Notes: generated by a model from the letters alone, not told the origin. Counted from the first letter of the stretch, positions 1-8,794 are shown. The stretch is DNA of 36,487 nucleotides from Hahella sp. HN01 (GCF_018986435.1 NZ_JAHMIN010000009.1:164723-201209), one strand, 5' to 3'. A program made the numbers and translations.

Positions 1-122
1 TGAGGGGCGTCGCGGTCGGCGTCGCTGTAGACGGCGACGGTGCGAAAGCCGAGATCGCGGGCGGTGCGGATCACCCGGCAGGCGATCTCGCCCCGGTTGG
101 CGACCAGAATTTTGGTGATCAT
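1..122 (-). CDS. atuF: Geranyl-CoA carboxylase alpha (biotin-containing) subunit AtuF, N-terminus only
   Basis: This is the first 40 or so codons of a minus-strand gene that leaves the window at base 1. The translation begins [20 protein letters not shown], the typical start of a biotin carboxylase domain ([13 protein letters not shown] motif of acyl-CoA carboxylase alpha subunits). The ATG at 122-120 overlaps the stop of the upstream enoyl-CoA hydratase gene by 4 bases (ATGA), so the two are translationally coupled. Following atuA-E in the canonical order, the expected product is the ATP- and biotin-dependent subunit of geranyl-CoA carboxylase, partner of the AtuC carboxyltransferase. The N-terminus alone cannot separate AtuF from methylcrotonyl-CoA or propionyl-CoA carboxylase alpha subunits; the AtuF call rests on gene order. 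Confidence 0.85.
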   Translation of the reverse strand, partial: MITKILVANRGEIACRVIRTARDLGFRTVAVYSDADRDAP

Positions 123-925
123 TGCGCCCACTCCGGGTTACGTTTTTGCATGAACGCCAGGGCGCCCTCTCTGCCTTCCGGGCCCTGAATGGCGCGGGAG
201 AAGTCGGCGGCGGCGCGATCCAGCAACGTTTCCAGATCGGCGCCTTCAACGTCCAGCAACAACCGTTTGGTGACGGCGTTGGCCTGGGGCGCGCAACGTT
301 TGATCTGCGCCAGGATCGTCGCCAGTTTGTCCGCCAGCTCATCGGCGTTTGTCACGCACTCATGAGCGATGCCGAGTCGTGTCGCTTCTTCTCCGTCGCA
401 ACGCATGCCCAGCAGCGCCAGGCGGCGGGCTTGCGTGAGTCCAATGCGGCGCGCCACGAAAGGCGCGATTTGCGCCGGAGGAATGCCCAGCCCTGTCTCC
501 GGTAAGCCAAAGCGGGTGCTGTTCAGGGTGATGGCGACGTCGCTGACGCAGGCCAGTCCAAAGCCGCCGCCCAGCACGGCCCCTTCCAGTATGGCGACGA
601 CGGTTTGTGGGGCCTGATTGACGCGAGTGATCATCCGCCCGAATTCCCGGTTCAACGCCTGAAACGGATCGGCGTCTCCTGACTCCGCCGCCGCGCGGGC
701 GTTGGCCATGTCGGCGATATCGCCCCCGGCGCAGAAATGACCGTCGGCGCCGCGCAGGACGATTGCGCGGAGGCGTGCATCTGTGTCGGCATAGTCGAAC
801 AGCGCCATAATCTCACGCACCATTGGCAGGCTCATGGCGTTACGTACTTGCGGCCGATTCAGAGTGATGTGCAGCGCGTGATCACGGCATTCAGCCAGCA
901 GGGTTTCAGTGACGGGCGGACTCAT
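119..925 (-). CDS. atuE: Enoyl-CoA hydratase/isomerase family protein, probable isohexenylglutaconyl-CoA hydratase AtuE
   Basis: The product is 268 residues, normal for a crotonase-fold enzyme. The oxyanion-hole segments are visible: HFCAGGDI at residues 63-70 and [10 protein letters not shown] near 115-124. The second catalytic glutamate is present in [10 protein letters not shown] (E143). The first catalytic glutamate of rat-type hydratases, usually GGGCE, is replaced by glycine (GGGFG). In the atu pathway AtuE hydrates isohexenylglutaconyl-CoA after the carboxylation step. A good ribosome site (AGGAG, about 9 bases upstream) lies inside the end of atuD, only 3 bases separate the two genes, and the stop overlaps the atuF start. 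The family call is firm; the substrate is inferred from operon context. Confidence 0.88.
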   Translation of the reverse strand: MSPPVTETLLAECRDHALHITLNRPQVRNAMSLPMVREIMALFDYADTDARLRAIVLRGADGHFCAGGDIADMANARAAAESGDADPFQALNREFGRMITRVNQAPQTVVAILEGAVLGGGFGLACVSDVAITLNSTRFGLPETGLGIPPAQIAPFVARRIGLTQARRLALLGMRCDGEEATRLGIAHECVTNADELADKLATILAQIKRCAPQANAVTKRLLLDVEGADLETLLDRAAADFSRAIQGPEGREGALAFMQKRNPEWAQ

Positions 926-928
926 GAT

Positions 929-2104
929 TTATTCTCCTGTGGAATTGGCGCTGCGCTTGCCCGGCAGCGTCCCCATCAGCTTGCAGATGATGCCAAGCAT
1001 GATTTCATCAGCGCCGCCGCCAATGGAGACCAGACGCACGTCGCGGAACGCCCGCGACACCGGGTTGTCCCACATGTAGCCCATGCCGCCCCAGTATTGC
1101 AGGCAGCTGTCAGTGACTTCGCGACCGAGTCTGCCGGCCTTGAGTTTCGCCATAGAAGCCAGTTGGGTGACGTCTTTGCCCTGGATATACAGCTCGCAGG
1201 CTTGATAGGTCAGGGCGCGCAGGGCTTCGATTTCCGTCTGCAGCTCCGCCATGCGGAAATGAATGTATTGATTGTCGATCAACGGCTGACCGAAGGTCTT
1301 GCGCTCCCGGCAGTAAGCAATGGTTTGAGTGACGCAGGCTTCCAGCGCCTTGATGGTGTTGGCGGCGCCCCACATGCGCTCTTCCTGGAATTGCACCATC
1401 TGCATCATGAATCCCATGCCTTCGGCGCCGATGCGGTAACGCTGGGGAATGCGCACATCATCGAAAAACACCTGAGCGGTTTCTGAGGAGCGCATACCGA
1501 GCTTGTCCAGATGCGGCGCCACCTCAATGCCCGGCAGGTTCATGGGGACGACCATCAGGGTCTTGTTCTTGTGCGGCTTGTCGTCACTGGTATTGGCCAG
1601 TAAGCACATGAAATCCGCCTGCGGCGAGTTGGTGATCCACATTTTGGAGCCGTTGATCACATAGTCGTCGCCGTCTTTGCGGGCGTTGGTTTTTAGCCCT
1701 GCGACGTCAGAGCCGGCGGAGGTTTCGCTCACGCCGATACAGCCGATCATCTCGCCGCGGATGGCGGGAGTAAGAAACTCGCTTTTGAGTTCATGGGAAC
1801 CGAAGCGGGCGATGGCGGGGGTGCACATGTCGGTTTGTACGCCGATGGAGAGGGGCACGCCGCCGGCGCCGCAGGCCCCGAGCTCCTCCGCCGCCGCGAG
1901 ATTGTAGCTATAGTCGAGGCCCAGGCCGCCGTATTCCTCCGGCTTGTGGATGCCAAGCAGGCCAAGCTCGCCAAGCTTTTTGAAGATTTCCCGCATGGGA
2001 TAGGCGCCGGCTTTTTCCCATTCATCAATATGCGGATTGATTTCGTTCTGCACGAAATTGCGCACGGTGCGTCGAAGTTCGCTGTGTTCCTGAGTGAATA
2101 TCAT
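929..2104 (-). CDS. atuD: Acyl-CoA dehydrogenase, probable citronellyl-CoA dehydrogenase AtuD
   Basis: This 391-residue protein has the full acyl-CoA dehydrogenase architecture: an N-terminal helical domain, the FAD/substrate motif CIGVSETSAGSD (122-133), KMWITNS (154-160), and a C-terminal helical domain with YCRERKTFGQPL and QYWGGMGYM. The likely catalytic base is E367 in GGADEIM. In the atu pathway it oxidises citronellyl-CoA to geranyl-CoA using FAD and passes electrons to ETF. The start ATG at 2104 follows an AGAGGAA ribosome site. It sits 42 bases after atuC and 3 before atuE. Isovaleryl-CoA dehydrogenase (LiuA) is the nearest alternative by family, but the neighbours are atu rather than liu genes. 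Confidence 0.88.
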   Translation of the reverse strand: MIFTQEHSELRRTVRNFVQNEINPHIDEWEKAGAYPMREIFKKLGELGLLGIHKPEEYGGLGLDYSYNLAAAEELGACGAGGVPLSIGVQTDMCTPAIARFGSHELKSEFLTPAIRGEMIGCIGVSETSAGSDVAGLKTNARKDGDDYVINGSKMWITNSPQADFMCLLANTSDDKPHKNKTLMVVPMNLPGIEVAPHLDKLGMRSSETAQVFFDDVRIPQRYRIGAEGMGFMMQMVQFQEERMWGAANTIKALEACVTQTIAYCRERKTFGQPLIDNQYIHFRMAELQTEIEALRALTYQACELYIQGKDVTQLASMAKLKAGRLGREVTDSCLQYWGGMGYMWDNPVSRAFRDVRLVSIGGGADEIMLGIICKLMGTLPGKRSANSTGE

Positions 2105-2146
2105 TGTTATTTTTCCTCTGTGTAAACCTGCCTCGCCGCGCCTGCG

Positions 2147-3763
2147 TCAGAAGCGCGCTACGCCGAAAGTGTTGGGGCGCAAAGGCCTGCGCTCCGCTTC
2201 GTAACAAACGTCCAGCAACAGGGCCAGTACGTGTCGGGTGTCGCGGGGATCTATCAGTCCGTCGTCCCACAAACGTGCGGTTCCGTAGAGTGCACTGGAG
2301 CCTTGTTCAATTTTTTCCGCCGCGGTTTTCTCAATAGCGTCGAGCATCTTTGGGTCCGGCGTCAGGCCCAGTTTGGCCTGCTTTTCTTCAGTGACGATAC
2401 GCAATACCTTGCCCGCCTGGGCGCCGCCCATGACGGCGGTGCGACTGTTGGGCCAGGAAAAGATGAATCTGGGGTCCAGTCCGCGGCCGCACATGGCGTA
2501 GTTGCCGGCGCCGTAAGAACCGCCGACCACCATGGTCAGTCGTGGGACCTTGGCGTTGGCCACCGCTTGCAACATCTTGGAGCCGTGTTTGATGACGCCG
2601 TTCTGTTCCGCATCGGTGCCGACCATAAATCCGGTGGTGTTATGGAAGAACAGGATCGCCGTATTGCTTTGCTCGCAGAGCTGGATGAACTGAGCGGCTT
2701 TGGCGGCGCCTTTGGGCGTGATTGGGCCGTTGTTGCCGATGACGCCGCAGGCCATGCCCTGGATGTGGAGGAAGCCGCATACGGTCTGATTGTCGTAGAG
2801 CGACTTGAAGTCCAGATATTCCGAGCCGTCCGCGATGCGGGCGACGATTTCGCGCACGTCATAGGGCTTGCGGACGTCGGCGGGAACCACGCCCAGCAGT
2901 TCTTCCGCCGGATACAGCGGTTCCTTCCAGGTGCGCGCAGGCGCGGGAGCGAGCTGTTCGTTCCAGGGAATGCGTTTCAGGATATCCCGCGCCAGGCGTA
3001 CGCCGTCAGCGTCGTCTTCCGCCAGAAACTCCGCGGTTCCGGCGATGGATGCGTGCATTTCCGCGCCGCCCAATGTTTCGTCGTCGGCGATCTCACCGGT
3101 GGCGGCCTTCAACAGGGGCGGACCGGCGAGAAACATTTTGGCTTTGTTCTTTACTGCGATCACATAATCGGAAAGGCCCGGCTGATAGGCTCCACCCGCG
3201 GTGGCGTTGCCGTGCACCACGGTGACCTGGGGCAGACCTGCGGCGGACAGGCGGCACTGGTTGGCGAAGCCCCGCGCGCCCTGCACGAAAATATCCGTCG
3301 CGTAGTTGAGGTTGGCGCCGGCGGATTCCGCCAGGGTGATCACCGGCAACTTGTTCTCCATGGCGATCTGCTGCACGCGCAGCGTTTTCTCCAGACCGGC
3401 GGGGGAGATCGCGCCGCCTTTGACGGCACTGTTGCTGACGATGATCAAGCAGCGCACGCTCTGCACGTAACCAATGCCGACGATGGAGCCGCCGCCGGCG
3501 TAGGAGCCGTCTTTGTCGTCATGCATTTTGTAGCCGGCGAGGGAGCACAGTTCCAAAAAAGGCGCGCCGCGATCCAGTAACAGGTTCAGGCGCTCTCCGG
3601 GCAGCAATTTACCTTTTTTGTGAAACTTCTCGCGGGCCTCCAGGGCTTTCTCGCGCACTTTGTTTTCAATACTGCGGAAGGATTCGATCGCCGTCATCAT
3701 GGCGCGACGGTTAGCGGCGAATTCTTCGGAATGAACGTCAATCTGAGAGGTGAGTTTCGGCAT
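2147..3763 (-). CDS. atuC: Geranyl-CoA carboxylase beta (carboxyltransferase) subunit AtuC
   Basis: This is a 538-residue biotin-dependent carboxyltransferase, full length for the family. N- and C-terminal crotonase-like halves are visible, with AESAGANL and NATAGGAYQPGLSD in the first half and VVGGSYGAGNYAMCGRGLDP with SWPNSRTAVMGGAQAGKV in the second. It transfers carboxyl from biotin (on AtuF) to the gamma-methyl of geranyl-CoA, giving isohexenylglutaconyl-CoA. Its closest paralogue is methylcrotonyl-CoA carboxylase beta (LiuB). Position in atuABCDEF decides for AtuC, but a phylogenetic test would be needed to exclude a liu-type enzyme. It is 16 bases downstream of atuB on the same transcript. 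Confidence 0.87.
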   Translation of the reverse strand: MPKLTSQIDVHSEEFAANRRAMMTAIESFRSIENKVREKALEAREKFHKKGKLLPGERLNLLLDRGAPFLELCSLAGYKMHDDKDGSYAGGGSIVGIGYVQSVRCLIIVSNSAVKGGAISPAGLEKTLRVQQIAMENKLPVITLAESAGANLNYATDIFVQGARGFANQCRLSAAGLPQVTVVHGNATAGGAYQPGLSDYVIAVKNKAKMFLAGPPLLKAATGEIADDETLGGAEMHASIAGTAEFLAEDDADGVRLARDILKRIPWNEQLAPAPARTWKEPLYPAEELLGVVPADVRKPYDVREIVARIADGSEYLDFKSLYDNQTVCGFLHIQGMACGVIGNNGPITPKGAAKAAQFIQLCEQSNTAILFFHNTTGFMVGTDAEQNGVIKHGSKMLQAVANAKVPRLTMVVGGSYGAGNYAMCGRGLDPRFIFSWPNSRTAVMGGAQAGKVLRIVTEEKQAKLGLTPDPKMLDAIEKTAAEKIEQGSSALYGTARLWDDGLIDPRDTRHVLALLLDVCYEAERRPLRPNTFGVARF

Positions 3764-3779
3764 GGCGCGTTTCCGGCTG

Positions 3780-4643
3780 TTAATCGTCGAGGACTTTGGG
3801 TCGGACGGCGCGATGGAAGCCGTTGTAGACCGGTACGTTTTTCGCTTTCGGCAGCGGCCATACGCGGCCGCCCAGGGAGGCTGCGCCGTCCACTCTCAAG
3901 GTGGCTCCGCTGATAAAAGCCGCCGCCTCGCTAAGTAAAAAGCAGATGGCGGCGGAAACTTCGGCCTCCGTTCCCAAACGTTTCAATGGCACGCCATTGG
4001 CCAGCGACAGCAGCATGGGTTTCATGCTGGCGTCGTAATGGTCCAGTCCGCTGGAGGCGATCCAGCCCGGCGCTACGGCGTTGACGCGCACCCCCGCCGC
4101 CGCCCATTCAACGGCGGCGGTTTTGGTGAAGTTGTCCATGCCGGCGCGGGCGGCGCCGGAGTGACCCATGCCGGGCATGCCGCCCCACATGTCGGCGATA
4201 ATGTTGACGATGGCGCCGCCCTGTTTATTGAAACATTGGTTATACAGCTCGCGGGCCATTAGAAATCCGCCCACCAGATTGGTGCGCACGACGGTTTCAA
4301 ATCCTTTTTGATTAATGGCGGAGAGAGGCGCAGGGTACTGACCGCCGGCGTTGTTCACCAAGCCATGGACCGGGCCCAGCTCCGCAAGGATTTCTGCGAT
4401 GACTGCTTTGACTTTATCCTCTTCGCGAATATCGCATACGTATGCGCTGGCGCGGCCGCCATCCTCCTGGATCTCCGCCAGCACTCGGTCCAGCTTTTCC
4501 TGCTTGCGTCCGATGATGGCGACGCGTGCGCCCAGCGCCGCGAGTTCGTGAGCGACGCAGCGCCCGATGCCGCTGCCGCCGCCAGTGACGATGATGGTGC
4601 GGTCGGCGAATGCGTTTTCCCGGAATACCGATTGATAAGACAT
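3780..4643 (-). CDS. atuB: SDR-family oxidoreductase AtuB
   Basis: A short-chain dehydrogenase of 287 residues. The chosen ATG (4643-4641, MSYQSVFRENAF) lies one base after the atuA stop; a longer frame reaches 4730 but only by reading into atuA. The Rossmann motif TGGGSGIG and the NNAGG motif are clear. The active-site region is unusual: where classical SDRs have YxxxK, this protein reads GHSGAARAGMDN, so the tyrosine is absent and the lysine position is arginine. This layout resembles the 2,4-dienoyl-CoA reductase branch more than classical alcohol dehydrogenases. AtuB is required for acyclic terpene use in Pseudomonas, but its exact reaction is not settled. Operon membership is clear. Confidence 0.85.
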   Translation of the reverse strand: MSYQSVFRENAFADRTIIVTGGGSGIGRCVAHELAALGARVAIIGRKQEKLDRVLAEIQEDGGRASAYVCDIREEDKVKAVIAEILAELGPVHGLVNNAGGQYPAPLSAINQKGFETVVRTNLVGGFLMARELYNQCFNKQGGAIVNIIADMWGGMPGMGHSGAARAGMDNFTKTAAVEWAAAGVRVNAVAPGWIASSGLDHYDASMKPMLLSLANGVPLKRLGTEAEVSAAICFLLSEAAAFISGATLRVDGAASLGGRVWPLPKAKNVPVYNGFHRAVRPKVLDD

Positions 4644-4644
4644 A

Positions 4645-6444
4645 TCAGGCCAGCTCCTCTGCAATGGCGCTCGGAATGGGGATCGGGAATTCCAGCAACT
4701 GCTGGGCGAAGGCTTTCCCCTGAGGATCAATGCGCAGACTGGCGACGCCTCCCCCTCCCAGGCTGTTCTCCAGCAGGAAGTTCAGGGCGGATATACCCGG
4801 CAAGTCCCAGCGGGTGACGCGGCCATTCTCCGGGTGCAATACATGATGCATATAGTCGCCCACCGCGGCCTCGGTGAGGGCGGCGCGAATATAGGGAAGA
4901 TATTCCGGCCGGCGCGCAATGACGCCGATATTGGCGTGATCGCCTTTGTCTCCCGAGCGGGCCCAGGCCAATTTGACCAGCGGCGCCTGTGTGGTGGTCG
5001 CTTCCAGTTGCGCTGACTCAACTTCCGTTGTGTCCGCCGGGGAGGGCGTTGCCTCGTAGTCCCACTCGACCTTCACTGGTTTGCCCACTCCGTCCATATT
5101 GGCGGTGATGGTGATGCCGTTCTTTGGGGTGAGGAAGGAAAACAGACGAATCTTGGGCCACACGGTCGGCCTGCCGCCTACAATGCCTGTAATGCCTGGA
5201 GCCATGCCTGTGGCGGCCTGGGCGATCTCCCGGGAAAACAGCGCGAGGGCTTCCTTCTGGGGGTGCGCGCAGGCGATTTTCACCACGACTTCCCGACTGC
5301 CGGCGATGCGGGAATGGGGGCCATAAGTGGCTTCTGTTCCCAACAGTTCGATATCGACATCGGTGAAGGCTGGCCAGCCGCGCTCTTCGAACTGTCTCTG
5401 GGTTTTACCAATAATGGCGTCGGCGGTGACTTTGGCTTTAGCGGCGGCGTCGATGCCGGCCATGAGAAACGTGGCGACGCATTTATGGCCGTCAGGATAG
5501 GTGGCGCATACCTTATATAGACGGGTGGGCGCGCGTCCGCGGGCGCCGGTGACGCGCACGCGATCCGGACCGGTTTGCTGCAGTTTTACCTGGGTGAAAT
5601 CGCAAGTGACGTCCGGCAGCAGATAGGCGCCGGGATCGCCGATTTCATAGACCAACTGTTCCGAGACCGTTCCAATGCTGACCAGACCGCCAGTGGCTTC
5701 AGGCTTGGTGACGGTAAAGTCTCCGTTGGCGTCGACTTCCACGATGGGAAATCCCATGTTGTCGAAGCCTTCCACCGCGCGCCAGTCCGTGAAGTTGCCG
5801 CCCGTGCATTGTGCGCCGCATTCGATAATGTGGCCTGCGAGGCTGCCCTGAGCCAGTTTGTCGTAGTCCTTCATAGTCCAGCCAAACTCATGAATCAGCG
5901 GCGCCAGGACCAGCGCGCTGTCCACAACCCGCCCGGTAATCACTATGTCCGCGCCGTAAGCCAGGGCGGCGGCGATACCCGGGGCTCCCAGATAAGCGTT
6001 CATGCTGACGCTGACCGGGGGAAGAGGCGCGCCGGAGAACATATCGGTGAGATTCTGGCGCTCAAACTCCGCGCGTCGATGCAGAATGTTGTCTCCCATG
6101 ACGGCGGCGATTTTCAGATCGAGGCCCAGTTTGTCGATGATTTCCTGTAGGGCGTCGCGGCAGGCCTGGGGATTTACGCCGCCAGCGTTGCTGATCACCT
6201 TCACGCCTTTTTCTTTCAGCTTCGGCAGGAGCGGCTTCATCACATGGTCAACGAAGTCTGTGGCGTAGCCTTTGTTCGGGTCTTGCAGCTTCTGGCCGGT
6301 GAGAATGGACATGGTGATTTCCGCCAGATAGTCGAACACCATGTAATCGAGATCGCCTTTTTCCAGCAATTGCGCCGCGGCGGTGTTGGTGTCGCCCCAA
6401 AATGCGGCTGCGCAGCCAATGCGCAGAGTAGACTTGGTGGTCAT
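4645..6444 (-). CDS. atuA: Acyclic terpene utilisation protein AtuA (DUF1446 family)
   Basis: A 599-residue protein beginning [20 protein letters not shown], recognisable as the AtuA/DUF1446 family. The long N-terminal part (about 1-450) carries conserved glycine-rich stretches such as [23 protein letters not shown] and [22 protein letters not shown]. The C-terminal part (about 490-590), with [17 protein letters not shown] and [13 protein letters not shown], matches the AtuA-like ferredoxin-fold domain often found as a separate protein. It is the first gene of the operon and essential for citronellol/geraniol growth in Pseudomonas, but its catalytic role is unknown. The region from 6445 to the divergent regulator holds its promoter and operator. 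Confidence 0.92.
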   Translation of the reverse strand: MTTKSTLRIGCAAAFWGDTNTAAAQLLEKGDLDYMVFDYLAEITMSILTGQKLQDPNKGYATDFVDHVMKPLLPKLKEKGVKVISNAGGVNPQACRDALQEIIDKLGLDLKIAAVMGDNILHRRAEFERQNLTDMFSGAPLPPVSVSMNAYLGAPGIAAALAYGADIVITGRVVDSALVLAPLIHEFGWTMKDYDKLAQGSLAGHIIECGAQCTGGNFTDWRAVEGFDNMGFPIVEVDANGDFTVTKPEATGGLVSIGTVSEQLVYEIGDPGAYLLPDVTCDFTQVKLQQTGPDRVRVTGARGRAPTRLYKVCATYPDGHKCVATFLMAGIDAAAKAKVTADAIIGKTQRQFEERGWPAFTDVDIELLGTEATYGPHSRIAGSREVVVKIACAHPQKEALALFSREIAQAATGMAPGITGIVGGRPTVWPKIRLFSFLTPKNGITITANMDGVGKPVKVEWDYEATPSPADTTEVESAQLEATTTQAPLVKLAWARSGDKGDHANIGVIARRPEYLPYIRAALTEAAVGDYMHHVLHPENGRVTRWDLPGISALNFLLENSLGGGGVASLRIDPQGKAFAQQLLEFPIPIPSAIAEELA

Positions 6445-6515
6445 GATCGTCGCCCGTTCCTTTCTGGTCGATAACGCGGATATGCGCGTATCGTCCAGGT
6501 ATGTCGTTTTGAATG

Positions 6516-6544
6516 GTTATTGTCGATGATGCGAGCCCGGTCAA
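6516..6544 (-). promoter_or_regulatory. Candidate promoter of the atuABCDEF operon
   Basis: On the minus strand, TTGACC (6544-6539) and AATAAC (6521-6516) are separated by 17 bases, a reasonable sigma-70 pair. The -35 box lies only 3 bases from the palindromic operator, so a repressor bound there would block RNA polymerase. No transcript data; strength and exact start are inferred. Confidence 0.5.
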
Positions 6545-6547
6545 CGA

Positions 6548-6571
6548 TACCAAGCAAGCGCTTGGTTTGTA
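6548..6571. promoter_or_regulatory. Palindromic TetR-type operator between atuA and atuR
   Basis: A 24-base near-perfect palindrome centred on the perfect core CAAGCGCTTG (6555-6564). Matching flanks are TAC..AA on the left and TT..GTA on the right, with only two mismatched pairs. This is a typical TetR-family operator. It sits next to the putative -35 of atuA and overlaps a possible -35 (TTGTAA, 6567-6572) for the divergent regulator. AtuR of Pseudomonas aeruginosa is known to repress atu genes by binding inverted repeats in the equivalent intergenic region, so this is the expected AtuR site. Confidence 0.75.
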
Positions 6572-6731
6572 AAGGGGCCGAATTGAGATAGACTTAGGGG
6601 CGACCTAAATCTTCGGCTAAGCGCCATAAGGGAGTTTTTTTCGACGTTTGCCGTTAGAATGTGCGGCCCCGCACGGCGCCCCGGATTCCGCCGTGGGTCT
6701 CCCATCAGTCAGCTCAGGAATGTGATTGCTT

Positions 6732-7334
6732 ATGAAACAACTTGCGCAACTTATCGAAGAGGGACGCATCACTGACCCTCAGAGCGCCAGGGGCAGGTTA
6801 CTGGCCAAGGCTGCGCACCTGTTCAAGGAAAAAGGTTACGAACGCACCACGGTCAGAGATCTGGCTGCTTCCGTGGGCATTCAAAGCGGCAGTATTTTTC
6901 ATCATTTCCGCAGTAAGGAAGACATCCTGTTTGCGGTGATGGAAGAAACCATTCTCTACATCACCGCTAAAATGCGCGAAGCCCTGGAGCGGGCGCCGAC
7001 GGCTCGCGATCGACTGCTGGCGCTATTGCGCTGCGAACTGGAGTCCGTACTCGGCGGCACCGGCGAGGCGATGACCGTGCTGGTGTATGAATGGCGAAGC
7101 CTGTCGGACGCGCGACAGGAAGAAATCCTCAAATTGCGCGATCAATATGAAGGCCTGTGGCTGGACACGCTGAGCGAAGCCCGCGACGCCGGACTGGTTA
7201 AAGGCGATGTGGCGGTGTTGCGACGCTTTCTCACCGGCGCCTTGAGCTGGACCATCACCTGGTACAAATCGGAAGGCAGCATGACGGTGGAAGATCTGGC
7301 GCAGCAGGCGCTCTATCTGGTGGTCAAAGATTAG
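6732..7334 (+). CDS. atuR: TetR-family transcriptional regulator, probable AtuR
   Basis: A roughly 200-residue TetR-type repressor. The N-terminal helix-turn-helix is clear (TTVRDLAASVGIQSGSIFHH, then FRSKEDILFAVMEE) and is followed by an all-helical ligand domain. It is transcribed away from atuA across 287 bases that contain a strong palindromic operator, the arrangement of the Pseudomonas atuR-atuA pair. The ATG at 6732 is chosen. An in-frame TTG at 6726 would add two residues and has closer spacing to the AGGAA at 6716-6720, so the start is uncertain by two codons. Predicted role: represses the atu operon and itself until a terpenoyl-CoA intermediate binds. Confidence 0.85.
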   Translation: MKQLAQLIEEGRITDPQSARGRLLAKAAHLFKEKGYERTTVRDLAASVGIQSGSIFHHFRSKEDILFAVMEETILYITAKMREALERAPTARDRLLALLRCELESVLGGTGEAMTVLVYEWRSLSDARQEEILKLRDQYEGLWLDTLSEARDAGLVKGDVAVLRRFLTGALSWTITWYKSEGSMTVEDLAQQALYLVVKD

Positions 7335-7474
7335 GTTGTTTTCTGCCGCGTTCAACGACGCGTTCTCCGCCAACATGGTCTATAGTTTTCCTTGAAATTC
7401 GTTGTCTGGAAAATTTGCTGACGGGGATGGCGCGCTGATTCCAGGCGTTCGCTTCCCCAGCTGGGAAAACCGCC

Positions 7475-8260
7475 ATGGCCTCTATCCGCAGCAGCGCTCT
7501 GTGCTGCGCGCTTCTCTGGCTACAGACCCTGCCATCCGCCGCTGAATCTCAACTCAAGCTTCATGCGGTTTCTGAAGAGTGGGCGCCTTATTCCAACGCC
7601 GACTGCACTGGTCTCTACTGGGATGTCCTCGCCGCAATTTACGAGCCGGGCGGTGTCTCAGTTATCTGTGAGATCGTACCCTGGAAGCGCGCTTTGTATT
7701 GGGTCTCCAACAAGGAGAGAGACGCGCTGGTCGGCGTCTATGGCAGCCGCAAGGAAGTCATGCTGATACCTGACTTACATTTCTGTGTGGATGATCCAGT
7801 GGTGGCGCTGTTTCTGCGAGGATTGCAACAGGAGTGGCGTGGCGTCGGGCGTGTGCGCAGTGGAGAGGCGGCCTGGATACGCGGCTACGATTTCAAACAG
7901 TGGTTCAACCCGGATATAGAGCCTGTGGAGCTGGAAAGCATCGAGCAGGGCATTGGCTTGCTGGTGCGGCGCAGAGTTAAATATGTGATTGATTATTCGG
8001 TCAATATTCGGCGCGCCATGCAAGAACTGAAGCTGGATGAGCAGAACTACAAATCAGTGACGGTCAAAAGCGGCGAGAAGCTTTATGTGGGGTTTGCGGA
8101 TAACGAGCGCGGGCGCTTGTTTGAGGCAATTCTCGCCCGCAAACTGCCGCAATTGTATGAGTCTGGAGAACTGGAGCGCATATACAAAAAGTGGGGCATG
8201 AGGCCGCAGTGGCGACATCTACGGGAATCCTGGCCGCAGTCCGCGGAGGAATTGGATTAA
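7475..8260 (+). CDS. Periplasmic solute-binding protein family 3-like protein
   Basis: A 261-residue secreted protein with a signal peptide of about 23 residues (hydrophobic ALCCALLWLQ, then PSAAES). The mature part resembles the SBP_bac_3 fold found in amino-acid ABC transporters and in solitary periplasmic proteins: an early WAPYSNADCTGLYWDVLAAI segment, central VPWKRALYWV, and a C-terminal GELERIYKKWGM ending typical of the family. No permease or ATPase gene is adjacent, so a transport role is unlikely from context. The next genes are receiver and c-di-GMP proteins on the same strand, and a sensory role is possible but not shown. The ligand is unknown. Confidence 0.7.
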   Translation: MASIRSSALCCALLWLQTLPSAAESQLKLHAVSEEWAPYSNADCTGLYWDVLAAIYEPGGVSVICEIVPWKRALYWVSNKERDALVGVYGSRKEVMLIPDLHFCVDDPVVALFLRGLQQEWRGVGRVRSGEAAWIRGYDFKQWFNPDIEPVELESIEQGIGLLVRRRVKYVIDYSVNIRRAMQELKLDEQNYKSVTVKSGEKLYVGFADNERGRLFEAILARKLPQLYESGELERIYKKWGMRPQWRHLRESWPQSAEELD

Positions 8261-8282
8261 CACCTTTAAAACAAACAAAAAA

Positions 8283-8312
8283 TTGTCCCGCATCGCAAAC
8301 GGGGTCTATGCT
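8283..8312 (+). promoter_or_regulatory. Candidate promoter for the receiver/c-di-GMP gene cluster
   Basis: TTGTCC at 8283-8288 and TATGCT at 8307-8312 are spaced by 18 bases, in the gap between the solute-binding gene and the receiver gene. It is a moderate sigma-70 match and the only plausible one I saw in this gap. Confidence 0.3.
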
Positions 8313-8401
8313 TTTAGCTAAGGTTCAAAGAAAAATGTCGACGTGCGTCCGGTCTTCGTCCCTGTTGGCTGTGGCGCGCGTGAATGAGCAAGGAGATACC
8401 T

Positions 8402-8794
8402 GTGGCTCCGCCTATTCGGAAAATTGTCTACGTGGAAGATGAACCTGATATTCAGGCTATAGCGCAGATGGCCTTGGAGGCGATCGGCGGTTTCGAGGTC
8501 ATATTGTGCAGTTCAGGCAGAGAAGCCCTGGAGGTGATTCCTCAGGAAATGCCGGACTTGGTGCTGATGGATGTGATGATGCCCGAGCTGGATGGACCCT
8601 CCACATTGCAGGCCTTACGGGAAGTGACGGAATGCAAGCATCTGCCCGTTGCGTTTATGACCGCCAAAGTGCAGAAGTCGGAAATTGACGAATTTATCAG
8701 TCTGGGGGCGGTCGGCGTGATCCCCAAGCCCTTTGACCCGATGAAGCTTTCCGATGAGGTTAAGCGGCTTTGGGAGAAGGTGCATGCGGGATGA
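8402..8794 (+). CDS. Single-domain CheY-like response regulator
   Basis: A stand-alone receiver domain of 130 residues. The GTG at 8402 is preferred because a strong AAGGAG (8390-8395) lies 6 bases ahead. An in-frame ATG at 8384 would place that ribosome site inside the gene. All receiver hallmarks are present: acidic pocket E12-D13-E14 (YVEDEPD), phospho-acceptor D57 (LVLMDVMMPELDG), T87 (FMTAK) and K109 (IPKPFD). There is no output domain, so it presumably acts by protein contact or as a phosphate shuttle or sink for the HPt domains encoded immediately downstream. The next gene begins before this one ends. Confidence 0.87.
   Translation: MAPPIRKIVYVEDEPDIQAIAQMALEAIGGFEVILCSSGREALEVIPQEMPDLVLMDVMMPELDGPSTLQALREVTECKHLPVAFMTAKVQKSEIDEFISLGAVGVIPKPFDPMKLSDEVKRLWEKVHAG

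Noticed and set aside
122-3580. Long plus-strand open frames opposite the atu operon (for example 737-1486 and 2231-3580)
   Set aside because: They are antisense to strongly supported enzymes. GC-rich DNA leaves such frames open by chance, and the translations match no family I recognise.
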